Shown here piece after piece: positions 1-9,400 of a stretch of 64,000 nt of DNA. The position numbers were made by a program, and so were the translations under genes. The notes beneath the pieces were generated by a model. That model had not been told where the DNA came from, searched no databases, and was given only the letters and a program-made list of their open reading frames with translations. Position 1 is the first letter of the stretch, and every line of letters starts with the position of its first letter. Source of the DNA: Phanerodontia chrysosporium (Eukaryota; Basidiomycota; Agaricomycetes; Polyporales; Phanerochaetaceae); contig MJGA01000011.1 in NCBI GenBank assembly GCA_001910725.1, positions 558,001-622,000 on the forward strand, written 5' to 3'.

Positions 1-2
1 GA

Positions 3-1997
3 GCCATGCAACCAACCCATTCATCGATAGTGGACGATAGCAAACTGCTAGAAAGGATCAGAAAAGCCCTGCTGGACGACGAAGTCACCAAGTCGTACAA
101 AGACCTGACGTTGAAAGGACCAAGAGAGTTCGGGAAGGACTTAGCGGAATGGCACCTCGAGGACGGGCTACTACTGCACCGAGGCAAGGTGTATGTGCCC
201 AAGGACGACAAGATTAGGGCGGATCTACTCAAGTTACACCACGACTTCCCTGGGGCTGGACACCCTGGACGATGGAAGACGTTGGAGTTGCTGTCGCGCA
301 ACTACTGGTGGCCAGGAATGTCGGTTTACGTCAAGAAGTACGTCGCAGGCTGCGAAGTCTGCCAGTCGCATAAAAACGTCAACCAGAAGCCTGCTGGCCT
401 GCTACAACCGAACGAGGTTCCGTCGGAACCCTGGGAGATAATCTCATGCGACATGATCACGGACTTGCCTGAGTCGGACGGTTACAACGCTATCTTCGTA
501 GTCGTTTGCCGCTTAACCAAGCGAGCACATTTCCTCCCCATCACCAAGGAGTTTTCAGCCAAGGATCTGGGAAATTTGCTCTATGAGCGTGTTTGGCCTT
601 TGCACGGCCTACCCAGACAGATCATTTCGGATAGGGGAACGCAGTTCGCCGCGAAACTCTTCCAGGAATGGTGCAGACTCCTGGGGATCAAGTCAGCAAT
701 GACTACAGCGTTTCACCCTCAGGCGGACGGTCAGACGGAGCGAGTTAATCAGTCATTGGAGCAGTATCTGCGCTGCTACACAAGCTTCAGGCAGGACGAC
801 TGGGCGTACCTTTTGCCCTCTGCCGAGTTTGCGTACAATAACCAGGCGCATGAAAGCACCAAGAACTCGCCATTCTTCGTCGAATATGGCCGTCATCCAC
901 GCATGTTCCCAGAGCAGGACCGTGTTACAAGGTTGTCAGAACTGGACGACTGGACGAAGCTTAGACAGGAGGCCCAAGATCAGGCGAAAGCCGCGCTCGT
1001 GCTGGCTGCAGAGCGAATGAAGTGGTACTACGACCAGGGTAAATCAGAACCCTTGTTCAAGGTCGGAGACCGTGTTTGGCTTGACGCAAAGGATCTGAAC
1101 CTTCGGGTTCCCTCCAAGAAACTGGCACCAAAGCGAGTAGGCCCTTACGAGATCGTAGAGCAGCTGGGACCGGTCACCTTCAAGCTGAAGTTACCAGCCC
1201 ATGTGAAGATTCACCCGGTCTTCCATGCAAGCAAGCTCACGAAGCACGTCGAGGATGAGGTTGCCAATCGCACGCGCAAACCCCTACCACCCATTCGTGT
1301 GGGTGATGACGAGGAGTACGAGGTCGAGCAGATCGTAGATGCACAGCCAGACTCTAAAGGTCGTGTCATGTACCGAGTACGGTGGAGAGGCTACGATGAG
1401 CATAGCGACACATGGGAATACTTGCCCAATCTCAAGCACGCTATGGCGAAGGTCAAACAATTCCACAAGAAATACCCAGATGCACCGAAGGCAATTTCCC
1501 TTCTGCAACGCCACCACGACGAGGAGGATGAGTTTTTCGTGCGCGAACTCGCGCTACTCCAATCTTGGGGAGCAGACGACCAGTTCGAGGTCGAGCTCAT
1601 GAACAAGGACGCAAAACTCCCCTCACGTGGCTCGCCAGAAAGTGCAGGGTTGGATCTTTTCATCACGGAAGACCTTACGCTCAAGCCCCATGATCGCAAG
1701 CTAGCGTCAACGGGCCTTCGAATGTGTACTCCACCAGGTACCTACGCTCGAGTCGCACCACGGAGTGGCCTCAGCCTCAGAGGCATCGACATAGGAGCAG
1801 GCGTTATTGACCGAGATTATCGAGGGGAGCTCAAAATTCTACTCATCAACAACTCGCCCGACACCTTTACTTTCCACAAGGGTGATCGTGTCGCTCAACT
1901 CGTGCTCGAAAGAATCTCCTACGCCGAACCAACTCCGGTTTCTCGCCTCGACTCAACCATTCGCAGCAGCGATGGTTTTGGCTCCACTGGTATTTAG
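3..1997 (+). CDS. Partial pol of copy I: integrase, chromodomain, dUTPase
   Basis: This is the 3' end of a pol gene cut by the left window edge. The reading frame is open from base 3. It holds the integrase zinc-binding H-H-C-C region (residues about 75-125), the integrase core with a first Asp in SCDMITDL, the second in ISDRGTQF and the Glu in DGQTERVNQ, then a GPY-type module, a chromodomain (EEYEVEQIVDA to the WEYLP region) and a full trimeric-type dUTPase. Compared with copies II and III it has private changes near 109, 452, 634, 1228, 1362, 1368 and 1485. The stop is followed by a polypurine tract and the LTR at 2033. Function: cDNA integration with chromatin targeting, plus dUTP hydrolysis. 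Confidence 0.9.
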   Translation, partial: AMQPTHSSIVDDSKLLERIRKALLDDEVTKSYKDLTLKGPREFGKDLAEWHLEDGLLLHRGKVYVPKDDKIRADLLKLHHDFPGAGHPGRWKTLELLSRNYWWPGMSVYVKKYVAGCEVCQSHKNVNQKPAGLLQPNEVPSEPWEIISCDMITDLPESDGYNAIFVVVCRLTKRAHFLPITKEFSAKDLGNLLYERVWPLHGLPRQIISDRGTQFAAKLFQEWCRLLGIKSAMTTAFHPQADGQTERVNQSLEQYLRCYTSFRQDDWAYLLPSAEFAYNNQAHESTKNSPFFVEYGRHPRMFPEQDRVTRLSELDDWTKLRQEAQDQAKAALVLAAERMKWYYDQGKSEPLFKVGDRVWLDAKDLNLRVPSKKLAPKRVGPYEIVEQLGPVTFKLKLPAHVKIHPVFHASKLTKHVEDEVANRTRKPLPPIRVGDDEEYEVEQIVDAQPDSKGRVMYRVRWRGYDEHSDTWEYLPNLKHAMAKVKQFHKKYPDAPKAISLLQRHHDEEDEFFVRELALLQSWGADDQFEVELMNKDAKLPSRGSPESAGLDLFITEDLTLKPHDRKLASTGLRMCTPPGTYARVAPRSGLSLRGIDIGAGVIDRDYRGELKILLINNSPDTFTFHKGDRVAQLVLERISYAEPTPVSRLDSTIRSSDGFGSTGI

Positions 1998-2032
1998 GCT
2001 TCACCAGGAGGTTCAGCTAGAATTGGGGGTAA

Positions 2033-2632
2033 TGTCACAGTTTTTCGTCTTAACCCTTAGGGTTAGGGGCAGCAGGTGACAGAAGCGATTACTCCGAACT
2101 GTGACATGCAGAAGCGCTGGAGTGACAGCCCTAGGCTCGGGGCTGGTCACGTGATACGGCGGTCACGTGATGCGCACACGTGCGGTATCCCAGGGTCACA
2201 TGGTCGAAGGTCTAGAAGCAGGCAAGGGTCTGGAAGCGCCGAGACACTCCGGAATGGACTAGAAAGCCCTGGAGGTCTCTGGACAGGTCCGGACAGTGCT
2301 GGAACGTTCTGGAGGTTTCTGGGACATCGTAGGAACATTTAGGAACGTGTAGGAGAATGTAGGAATGCCTGTAGGGCACTAGCCAATAGCGTAGTAGGTA
2401 TTAGATAGCTAGGACCCTGAACACCGGTCCCTGGGGACCTGGTGCACATGTATATAAACCCTGAGGGCTGGGGGTGCCTCCCCAGCTTCAATCTCATCGC
2501 ATCTCACCTCTCTAGCCTCTATACCTCGTCTTCAAGCCTGGCTACACCCTTTGTAGTCCAAGTAAACCTTTGCCAGTGAGTATTGCTGGTTGGTTTGGTG
2601 TATAGGCGCTAGGGCAGCGCATTTTTGTGATA
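2033..2632 (+). mobile_element. 3' LTR of copy I (600 bp)
   Basis: It starts TGTCAC and ends GTGATA, imperfect inverted ends. A polypurine tract (GAATTGGGGGTAA, about 2020-2032) precedes it. It contains a telomere-motif palindrome at about 2050-2064, two CACGTG boxes at 2148 and 2164, a TATATAA box at about 2451 and the R start about 33 bp further on. Its right flank is TCCCA, the host coiled-coil fragment. Confidence 0.92.
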
Positions 2633-3145
2633 TCCCAGCGGTGGACCCGTCACGGGCTCCAAGGAGGAGGTCGTTCGAGCGTTGGTCTGACGAAAGTGAA
2701 GCCACTGCGACCTCGCGCTCGCGGTGCTCGCGGTGGTGCGCAACGGGCACCTCTTGCAGCTTACCCTGCGCCATTGCTAATTCGATGCCATCTACGGAGC
2801 GTAACCTGCGTGCCGTGTTATCCCACGACGTGGTGGACTTGACATCCGTCGCCGCGAGCTCGCGTTGTGACTTGGCAAGCTCCGCTGAAGCCTCGGCGAT
2901 TTCTGAGTCCCGGATAGCGCGGATGCGGGCAACCTCAGCAACTTTTGCGAGGACAACGTCCAGCTTGCGTTGTGCCTCGTTGAGGGTAGTCCGACCAGCA
3001 AGCTCGGCCTCCAGTGCGTCGATGTGCACCTGCTCCTGAGCGATCTCCTGCAGGAGCTCGTCCGCGAGCGCGTCGTTGGCGCGCTGCTCCGCCTGGTACG
3101 CGGCGACGTCCTGCCCGTGTTGGCGGCGCGCCTGTTCATGCGCGG
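2633..3145 (-). pseudogene. Orphan 513 bp exon fragment of coiled-coil gene A (copy 1)
   Basis: The minus strand encodes a heptad-rich segment beginning HEQARRQHGQDVAAYQAEQR. It aligns with residues encoded at about 42210-42500 in the plus-strand paralogue (HEQERRQHWKDIAAYQAEQR) and then diverges. It is an internal piece of the gene whose 5' part lies at 19855-21292. LTRs bound both sides, so this copy has no promoter, start or end. It is identical, as far as compared, to 11245-11757. Its right edge CGCGG is the target site of the adjacent insertion. Confidence 0.88.
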
Positions 3146-3745
3146 TGTCACAGTTTTTCGTCTTAACCCTTAGGGTTAGGGGCAGCAGGTGACAGAAGCG
3201 ATTACTCCGAACTGTGACATGCAGAAGCGCTGGAGTGACAGCCCTAGGCTCGGGGCTGGTCACGTGATACGGCGGTCACGTGATGCGCACACGTGCGGTA
3301 TCCCAGGGTCACATGGTCGAAGGTCTAGAAGCAGGCAAGGGTCTGGAAGCGCCGAGACACTCCGGAATGGACTAGAAAGCCCTGGAGGTCTCTGGACAGG
3401 TCCGGACAGTGCTGGAACGTTCTGGAGGTTTCTGGGACATCGTAGGAACATTTAGGAACGTGTAGGAGAATGTAGGAATGCCTGTAGGGCACTAGCCAAT
3501 AGCGTAGTAGGTATTAGATAGCTAGGACCCTGAACACCGGTCCCTGGGGACCTGGTGCACATGTATATAAACCCTGAGGGCTGGGGGTGCCTCCCCAGCT
3601 TCAATCTCATCGCATCTCACCTCTCTAGCCTCTATACCTCGTCTTCAAGCCTGGCTACACCCTTTGTAGTCCAAGTAAACCTTTGCCAGTGAGTATTGCT
3701 GGTTGGTTTGGTGTATAGGCGCTAGGGCAGCGCATTTTTGTGATA
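3146..3745 (+). mobile_element. 5' LTR of copy II (600 bp)
   Basis: TGTCAC...GTGATA ends, same sequence as the other four LTRs in the window as far as compared. As the 5' LTR it carries the promoter: TATATAA at 3564-3570, predicted transcript start near 3597. ATG triplets are common upstream of the TATA box and absent after it. Confidence 0.92.
3564..3570 (+). promoter_or_regulatory. TATA box of the copy II LTR promoter
   Basis: TATATAA lies about 33 bp before AGCTTCAATCT at 3597, the segment complementary to the primer site. The spacing fits a transcript start at or next to 3597. Twin CACGTG boxes lie upstream at 3261-3266 and 3277-3282 and are possible bHLH factor sites. The same arrangement occurs in every LTR here. 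Confidence 0.7.
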
Positions 3746-3747
3746 GA

Positions 3748-3758
3748 AGATTGAAGCT
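3748..3758 (+). other. Self-priming primer binding site (copy II)
   Basis: AGATTGAAGCT begins two bases after the 5' LTR. It is the exact reverse complement of AGCTTCAATCT at 3597-3607, where the TATA box predicts the 5' end of the RNA. An 11-nt match of this kind is the hallmark of Tf1/sushi elements, which prime reverse transcription with the folded-back 5' end of their own RNA instead of a tRNA. The copy III pair is at 12209-12219 and 12360-12370. Confidence 0.78.
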
Positions 3759-4050
3759 AGCCAACCTACTCCACCTTTGGTGGCCTAGGTTATTGCTTTG
3801 GGTTCTGGGGCTTGTTTGAACAAGTGCTTTTGCGCTTTGTTCAGTTTTCTGCCGATCCACAGGCGTAAGTGGGCACTATAGTACCTTTTTAGGTACAGAC
3901 AGGGGAACGTGGTGTAACCCACCTCAGAGGGCTTTGCCTGCGGACGAGTAACCCCTGTTGTAGTGCTGGACTAAGGGTGTAATACCCTGTCCAACCAGTT
4001 TTAGCTGCGTGGCGTGGAAACCCGCAGTAATACCCCTTTCTCTTCGTTGA

Positions 4051-4866
4051 GGGTTGGCTGGCAGGAAAGCCTTGCGCTTTGCCTGTGTGGAGAAGTTTTC
4101 TGGCTTGTGTACACAGGCTGACCCGTGTTTACTAGTGCCTAAAGCTGCTAGGAACCGTTTTGTCCTTGCTAAGGACGAGAGCTCTGGCAAACCCTTGCTT
4201 GAGCGCATCAAGATCTCGAACCTTCACCGCTTCAAAGACGTTGGGAAGCCGCGCCCTGCGTACAAACCTCGCACTACACCCTACACCCCTGTCCCTGGTC
4301 GTCGTGAAAGGCTTGCTCGTGAAGCAGACTTGAACGACTTCAAGCACCAGCTTCAGCTCGAAGACTATCGCAACGAACAGCGCAAGCGCCGCCTACTCGA
4401 TCGCATCGCGAACTCCCCTCCCCCTCTACCCCTCATCGAACGTATTGAACCTCCCCCTACTCCCCCTATCGAAGTCAAACCCATTCCCAAAGACCTTCGC
4501 TTTCACACCAACACTCAGGTCCATCAGCTGCGCGACTACGGACGAAAGTTCAACGGCGCCCTTAACCACTTGGGTCCGTTCTTTCAGAAGCTAGACGAGC
4601 AGCGTTTTCGAGTTGGGTTGACTGAACACGAGCTCTACACCTTGGGCTTGTTCAAGGAGAGGTTCGACAACATTCGCAAACACCTTCAGACCATCGTCGA
4701 GACGAAGGAGTACACCACGAGGGAGTGGAAGAAGATTTCGAGGGATTTGAAGAAGGCAGGCGCACATAGCTTCGCTGAGCTTAAGCCACGCTTCGCTGAG
4801 CATTGCAGGGAGCTGATTCAGGAGTTGGGTGAAGATTGGTTGTTTTTGGAGAAGAACCTCGATTAG
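4051..4866 (+). CDS. ORF0: 270-codon open frame without any ATG (copy II)
   Basis: This open frame upstream of gag ends at TAG 4864-4866, 29 bases before the gag ATG. Its product would be basic and proline-rich in the middle (SPPPLPLIERIEPPPTPP), with a charged helical C-terminal third. It has no methionine codon, and there is no ATG in any plus-strand frame from 3597 to 4895. It must start at a non-AUG codon (a TTG at 4054 is the first candidate), be joined to an upstream exon (GTAAGT at 3865 and an AG at 4064 could form an intron), or be untranslated. I do not recognise the protein. The frame is kept intact in copy III. Confidence 0.55.
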   Translation, partial: GLAGRKALRFACVEKFSGLCTQADPCLLVPKAARNRFVLAKDESSGKPLLERIKISNLHRFKDVGKPRPAYKPRTTPYTPVPGRRERLAREADLNDFKHQLQLEDYRNEQRKRRLLDRIANSPPPLPLIERIEPPPTPPIEVKPIPKDLRFHTNTQVHQLRDYGRKFNGALNHLGPFFQKLDEQRFRVGLTEHELYTLGLFKERFDNIRKHLQTIVETKEYTTREWKKISRDLKKAGAHSFAELKPRFAEHCRELIQELGEDWLFLEKNLD

Positions 4867-4895
4867 TTTTTGTATCTGCGCATTTTTGAATCAAG

Positions 4896-6476
4896 ATGTC
4901 GCTCAATTCAAATCCTGTTGACTTTGGTTTGCGTTCTGCTGCGAGTTCAAGTGGTATGGACCCTTGGGGAGCGTTAGAACTCGGCTCTATGGCTGAGGGA
5001 GGCCCTACCCCAGTTTTGGCCGCTGCGCCGCTTTCGACCTCTTACGAAGAGTACAGCCAGTCATGGGTACAAGCCGCTCAGGAAGGACTGACTCCTGGCG
5101 ACTTCAAGGCCCTCGTTGACAGCCTGGGTAACTGGGTAAAGGCTGAGATAGCTCAAGTAAGGTCGGAAATGGGTTCAGAAGTCCTTCGCTTGAAGGAAGC
5201 CCTTCGCAAACGCAAAACTGAGGCCAAGACACTTCAGGAGCAGATAGACACTCTTGAGCAGACTAGACAGCACTTGTCTGCGCAGATAGCAGAGGCTCAG
5301 AACCAAAATCGCGTTTTGCAGAACGCTATGCAGGTGCTGAAGCAGGAGAACGAGAGCTTGAAAGTGTTGGTTCAGCAAGGCACTAGTGGAGGCAACGTTG
5401 GGTTGTCTCAGTCTTTGTTCCCTACCATGAAGGAGCCTGACACCTTTAATGGTGATAAGGCTAGTAAGCTGGATGACTGGCTCGAGTCGATGGCACTCTG
5501 GTTGCGCCACCGTGGCGTAATGGACGACGAAAAGAAGATAGAGACGGCGATGACTTACCTGCGAGGTTCAGCAAAGAAGGTCATGCAAGAGTACTTCGAC
5601 AAGGTGGCAGACTCAAAGCCCCTTGGTACTTGGACCAACTTTGTGAACGAACTCCAGAAAGGATTCCAACAGACCGACAAGAAGGACAGGGCAAGGGCAG
5701 AGTTTGAGCAGCTTGTCAGCAAGAAAGGAACGAACGAGAAGACTTTCAATGAGTTTGCTGCTCGTTTCCGTTCGCTGGCTCGCCAAACTGGCTTCTCCAA
5801 CGAGGAACTGTTGGTCAAAGCCTATGCCCATACCCCTCGTGCCGCCGCCGATGTACTGGCAGCCCGTGGTCGTGCTCAGTGGGCTACGACCTGGGATGGT
5901 TGGTTGAAGGATGTTCAGGAGATTCTGCAGGATCAACGTCTCTTGACGGGCACCGTACTCTCTGGACAGCCTCAGTCGTCGAAAGACCCTGACGCTATGG
6001 ATGTCGACGCCTTGAAGAAGGGCTCAGCCCAGGGTAAAGGCAAGACAGCCAAAGTTCAGAAGGTTGCCATGTCGTTCGAGGAGGCGAAGAAGAAAGGCTG
6101 CTGCGCTCAGTGTGGAGGCAAAGGCCACATCGCCAAGGAGTGTCCATCGAAGAAGAACAACTCAGGTTCTTCGACGTCGTCGAGTAAAACCACCAATGCA
6201 CCGGTGGCCAGTTCGTCAAAGGCTTCGTCTTCAAAGGGAAAGGAGAAGGATAAGGGCTCTCGCCACACGAAGAACAGCGTGCGCGAGGTGTACGCCAGTG
6301 ACTCGGAGAGATTCCAGGAGGTAGCCTCTGACGAGGAATCGAGCTCAGATAGCTCAGAAGAAGAAGATACCCCCAAGACCAAGCACAAGAAGAAGTCGTC
6401 TTCGAAGGAGAAGGCGCAGAAGATTAACCGCGTGGTATTCTCAGACGATGAGGATTTTCTGCAGGGACCGATGTAG
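4896..6476 (+). CDS. gag: Gag protein (copy II)
   Basis: The 526-residue protein starts at the first ATG downstream of the predicted transcript start. Residues about 90-165 form a coiled coil. Residues about 175-330 resemble the retrotransposon Gag core (FNGDKASKLDDWLESM onward). A CCHC zinc knuckle sits near residue 405 (CAQCGGKGHIAKEC). The tail is rich in Ser, Lys and acidic residues. Gag assembles the virus-like particle and packages the RNA. It differs from copy III at a Ser/Pro site in the tail. The last 25 bases overlap the pol frame. Confidence 0.92.
   Translation: MSLNSNPVDFGLRSAASSSGMDPWGALELGSMAEGGPTPVLAAAPLSTSYEEYSQSWVQAAQEGLTPGDFKALVDSLGNWVKAEIAQVRSEMGSEVLRLKEALRKRKTEAKTLQEQIDTLEQTRQHLSAQIAEAQNQNRVLQNAMQVLKQENESLKVLVQQGTSGGNVGLSQSLFPTMKEPDTFNGDKASKLDDWLESMALWLRHRGVMDDEKKIETAMTYLRGSAKKVMQEYFDKVADSKPLGTWTNFVNELQKGFQQTDKKDRARAEFEQLVSKKGTNEKTFNEFAARFRSLARQTGFSNEELLVKAYAHTPRAAADVLAARGRAQWATTWDGWLKDVQEILQDQRLLTGTVLSGQPQSSKDPDAMDVDALKKGSAQGKGKTAKVQKVAMSFEEAKKKGCCAQCGGKGHIAKECPSKKNNSGSSTSSSKTTNAPVASSSKASSSKGKEKDKGSRHTKNSVREVYASDSERFQEVASDEESSSDSSEEEDTPKTKHKKKSSSKEKAQKINRVVFSDDEDFLQGPM
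6452..6476 (+). promoter_or_regulatory. gag/pol overlap, predicted -1 frameshift region
   Basis: The pol frame is open from just after a TGA at 6449-6451, and gag stops at TAG 6474-6476, so they overlap by about 25 bases in the -1 relation. Pol has no in-frame ATG before its protease, so it is most simply made by shifting back one base. The only run in the overlap is TTTT (6455-6458), not a classical X-XXY-YYZ heptamer. Reinitiation after the gag stop is the alternative. Confidence 0.5.
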
Positions 6477-9400
6477 AGTCTGCGACATCTGGTCCGTTTT
6501 TAGATTTCCTTTACCCTCCCGACTCAGTAGAATGTATTAGATCAGTTTTGGAATCGAGAAAAGTCTCTAGTTTACCCTCTAAATCGAGCTTTATCGTTCC
6601 AGTAACTTTGAGTCAGGGTAAGGAAATCAGAGTGCAGACTACCGCGCTGGTTGATTCAGGGGCCTATGCTGTGTTCATTAGCCATCGCTTCGTCAAGAAG
6701 CATAAGCTGAAGACGAACCAGCTGGCCAGGGAGATACGCGTTTACAACGCAGATGGCTCCAGGAACAAGTGTGGCAGTATTGAGGAGTACGCTTGGCTCG
6801 ACGTAGCCGTAGGGGACCATGTCTCCAGACAAGCATGCCTCATTACAGATCTGGGTGGAAAGGACATGTTCCTCGGCTTTAGCTACTTGAAGAAGCATAA
6901 TCCCGAGATAGATTGGGATAAGGGCGAGTGGAAGTACTCCAGATGCCCAGATTCTTGTCGCTTTACCAGCCACAAGGCTCAAGTAGCGCAAGCAGAGCTC
7001 GAAGAACCTATGGATGAGGACTTCGAGGAGGAAGAAGAGGAGCCTTGGCTCCAGTGGGTCGACCCTTCCACCCCAGATGGCCGCGTTTTGGCATTAACTT
7101 GCCGGAAGATCGCAGCGATGTGCAGTATTCGTTCGCTGGAGGGAATCGAGGGCTGGGAGCAGCTTGTCCCTGCACAGTATCAAGACTATGGGGACGTGTT
7201 TTCGAAGCGTGCAAGCGAACGGTTACCCGTACGAAAGCCTTACGACCACGCTGTCGAGTTTATCGACGGAGCTACCCTACCTCGACCAGCTCGTAATTAC
7301 TCGCTGTCGCCAGAAGAGAGGAATTCTCTGGACGAGTGGATTCAGGAGAATCTCGCCAAGGGATACATCAGACCAAGTAAATCCCCGCTGGCAGCACCAG
7401 TCTTTTTCGTGAAGAAGAAGGACGGTTCATTGCGCTTGGTGCAGGACTACAGAAAGCTGAACGAAGTCGTTAAGAAAGACCGCTTCCCTATACCCAAGAT
7501 CTCAGACCTTATAGATCGACTATCTAAGGCTAGTATATACACCAAGATTGACCTTAGATGGGGGTATAACAACGTCAGAATCAAGGAAGGAGACGAGTGG
7601 AAGCTGGCCTTCATCACACCTTTCGGTTTATACGAACCTACAGTGATGTTCTTCGGCCTCAGCAATGCACCAGCAACCTTTCAGCGCATGATGAACCATA
7701 TTCTCGACGATCTGATTCGAGAAGGGCATGTCATGGTCTACCTAGACGACATTCTCATCTTCACGAATGACTTGGACCACCATCGGCGATTAGTTCGCGA
7801 GGTATTGCAGCGGCTACGCGACAATGACCTGTTCGCTAAGCCAGAAAAATGCTTCTTCGAGACGGATAGCATTGAATACCTCGGAATGATCATCAGCAAG
7901 GGGTCGGTTCAGATGGATCCATCGAAGGTAGATGGCGTTTTATCTTGGCCCATACCCAAAAGGGTCAAAGATGTCCAGGCTTTCCTGGGTTTTGCTAACT
8001 TCTACCGACGGTTTATTCGAGACTTTGGCAAGATTGTTCGCCCATTGTCAGAGCTTACCCGCAAAGGCAAAGAGTGGGAATGGGGGCCTGAGCAGCAGGA
8101 TGCCTTCGATACACTCAAAAGAGCGTTCACTACTGCGCCTATTCTCAAGATTCCAGACGACGAGCACCCTTTTAGGCTCGAATGCGATTCGTCAGACTTT
8201 GCTACGGGGGCTGTACTTGAGCAACTGGGCGAGGATGGCCTTTGGCACCCTGTCGCGTTTTACTCCAAGGCGCTAGGCGTACATGAGCGCAACTACGAGA
8301 TATACGACAAGGAGATGCTAGCCATCATCCGCGCATTGAAGGAATGGCGCCACCACTTGGAGGGACACCCTCTACCATTCGACATATGGTCAGATCACCA
8401 GAATTTGACCTATTTCCGCAAGGCGCAAGACTTGACGCGACGCCAAGCACGTTGGAGTCTTTTCCTCACACGTTTCCACTTCAAGTTGGAGCACAAGCCT
8501 GGAAAGACGATGAAGCGGGCTGATCCAATGTCCAGGAGGCCAGATCATGAATTGGGGGTGGATTGCGACAATCGTGAAAAAGTCCTTTTGAAGCCAGAAT
8601 ATTTCGCGATTCGAGCCATGCAACCAACCCATTCATCGATAGTGGACGATAGCAAACTGCTAGAAAGGATCAGAAAAGCCCTGCTGGACGACGAAGTCAC
8701 CAAGTCGTACAAAGACCTGATGTTGAAAGGACCAAGAGAGTTCGGGAAGGACTTAGCGGAATGGCACCTCGAGGACGGGCTACTACTGCACCGAGGCAAG
8801 GTGTATGTGCCCAAGGACGACAAGATTAGGGCGGATCTACTCAAGTTACACCACGACTTCCCTGGGGCTGGACACCCTGGACGATGGAAGACGTTGGAGT
8901 TGCTGTCGCGCAACTACTGGTGGCCAGGAATGTCGGTTTACGTCAAGAAGTACGTCGCAGGCTGCGAAGTCTGCCAGTCGCATAAAAACGTCAACCAGAA
9001 GCCTGCTGGCCTGCTACAACCGAACGAGGTTCCGTCGGAACCCTGGGAGATAATCTCATGCGATATGATCACGGACTTGCCTGAGTCGGACGGTTACAAC
9101 GCTATCTTCGTAGTCGTTTGCCGCTTAACCAAGCGAGCACATTTCCTCCCCATCACCAAGGAGTTTTCAGCCAAGGATCTGGGAAATTTGCTCTATGAGC
9201 GTGTTTGGCCTTTGCACGGCCTACCCAGACAGATCATTTCGGATAGAGGAACGCAGTTCGCCGCGAAACTCTTCCAGGAATGGTGCAGACTCCTGGGGAT
9301 CAAGTCAGCAATGACTACAGCGTTTCACCCTCAGGCGGACGGTCAGACGGAGCGAGTTAATCAGTCATTGGAGCAGTATCTGCGCTGCTACACAAGCTTC

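Noticed and set aside
2076..2342. 88- and 63-codon frames repeated in each LTR
   Set aside because: They occur only because the LTR is repeated five times; no domain, and they overlap the promoter.
2532..3263. 243-codon minus-strand frame running through LTR, host fragment and LTR (also 11144-11875)
   Set aside because: Only the middle 513 bp is genuine coding sequence from gene A; both ends are antisense LTR.
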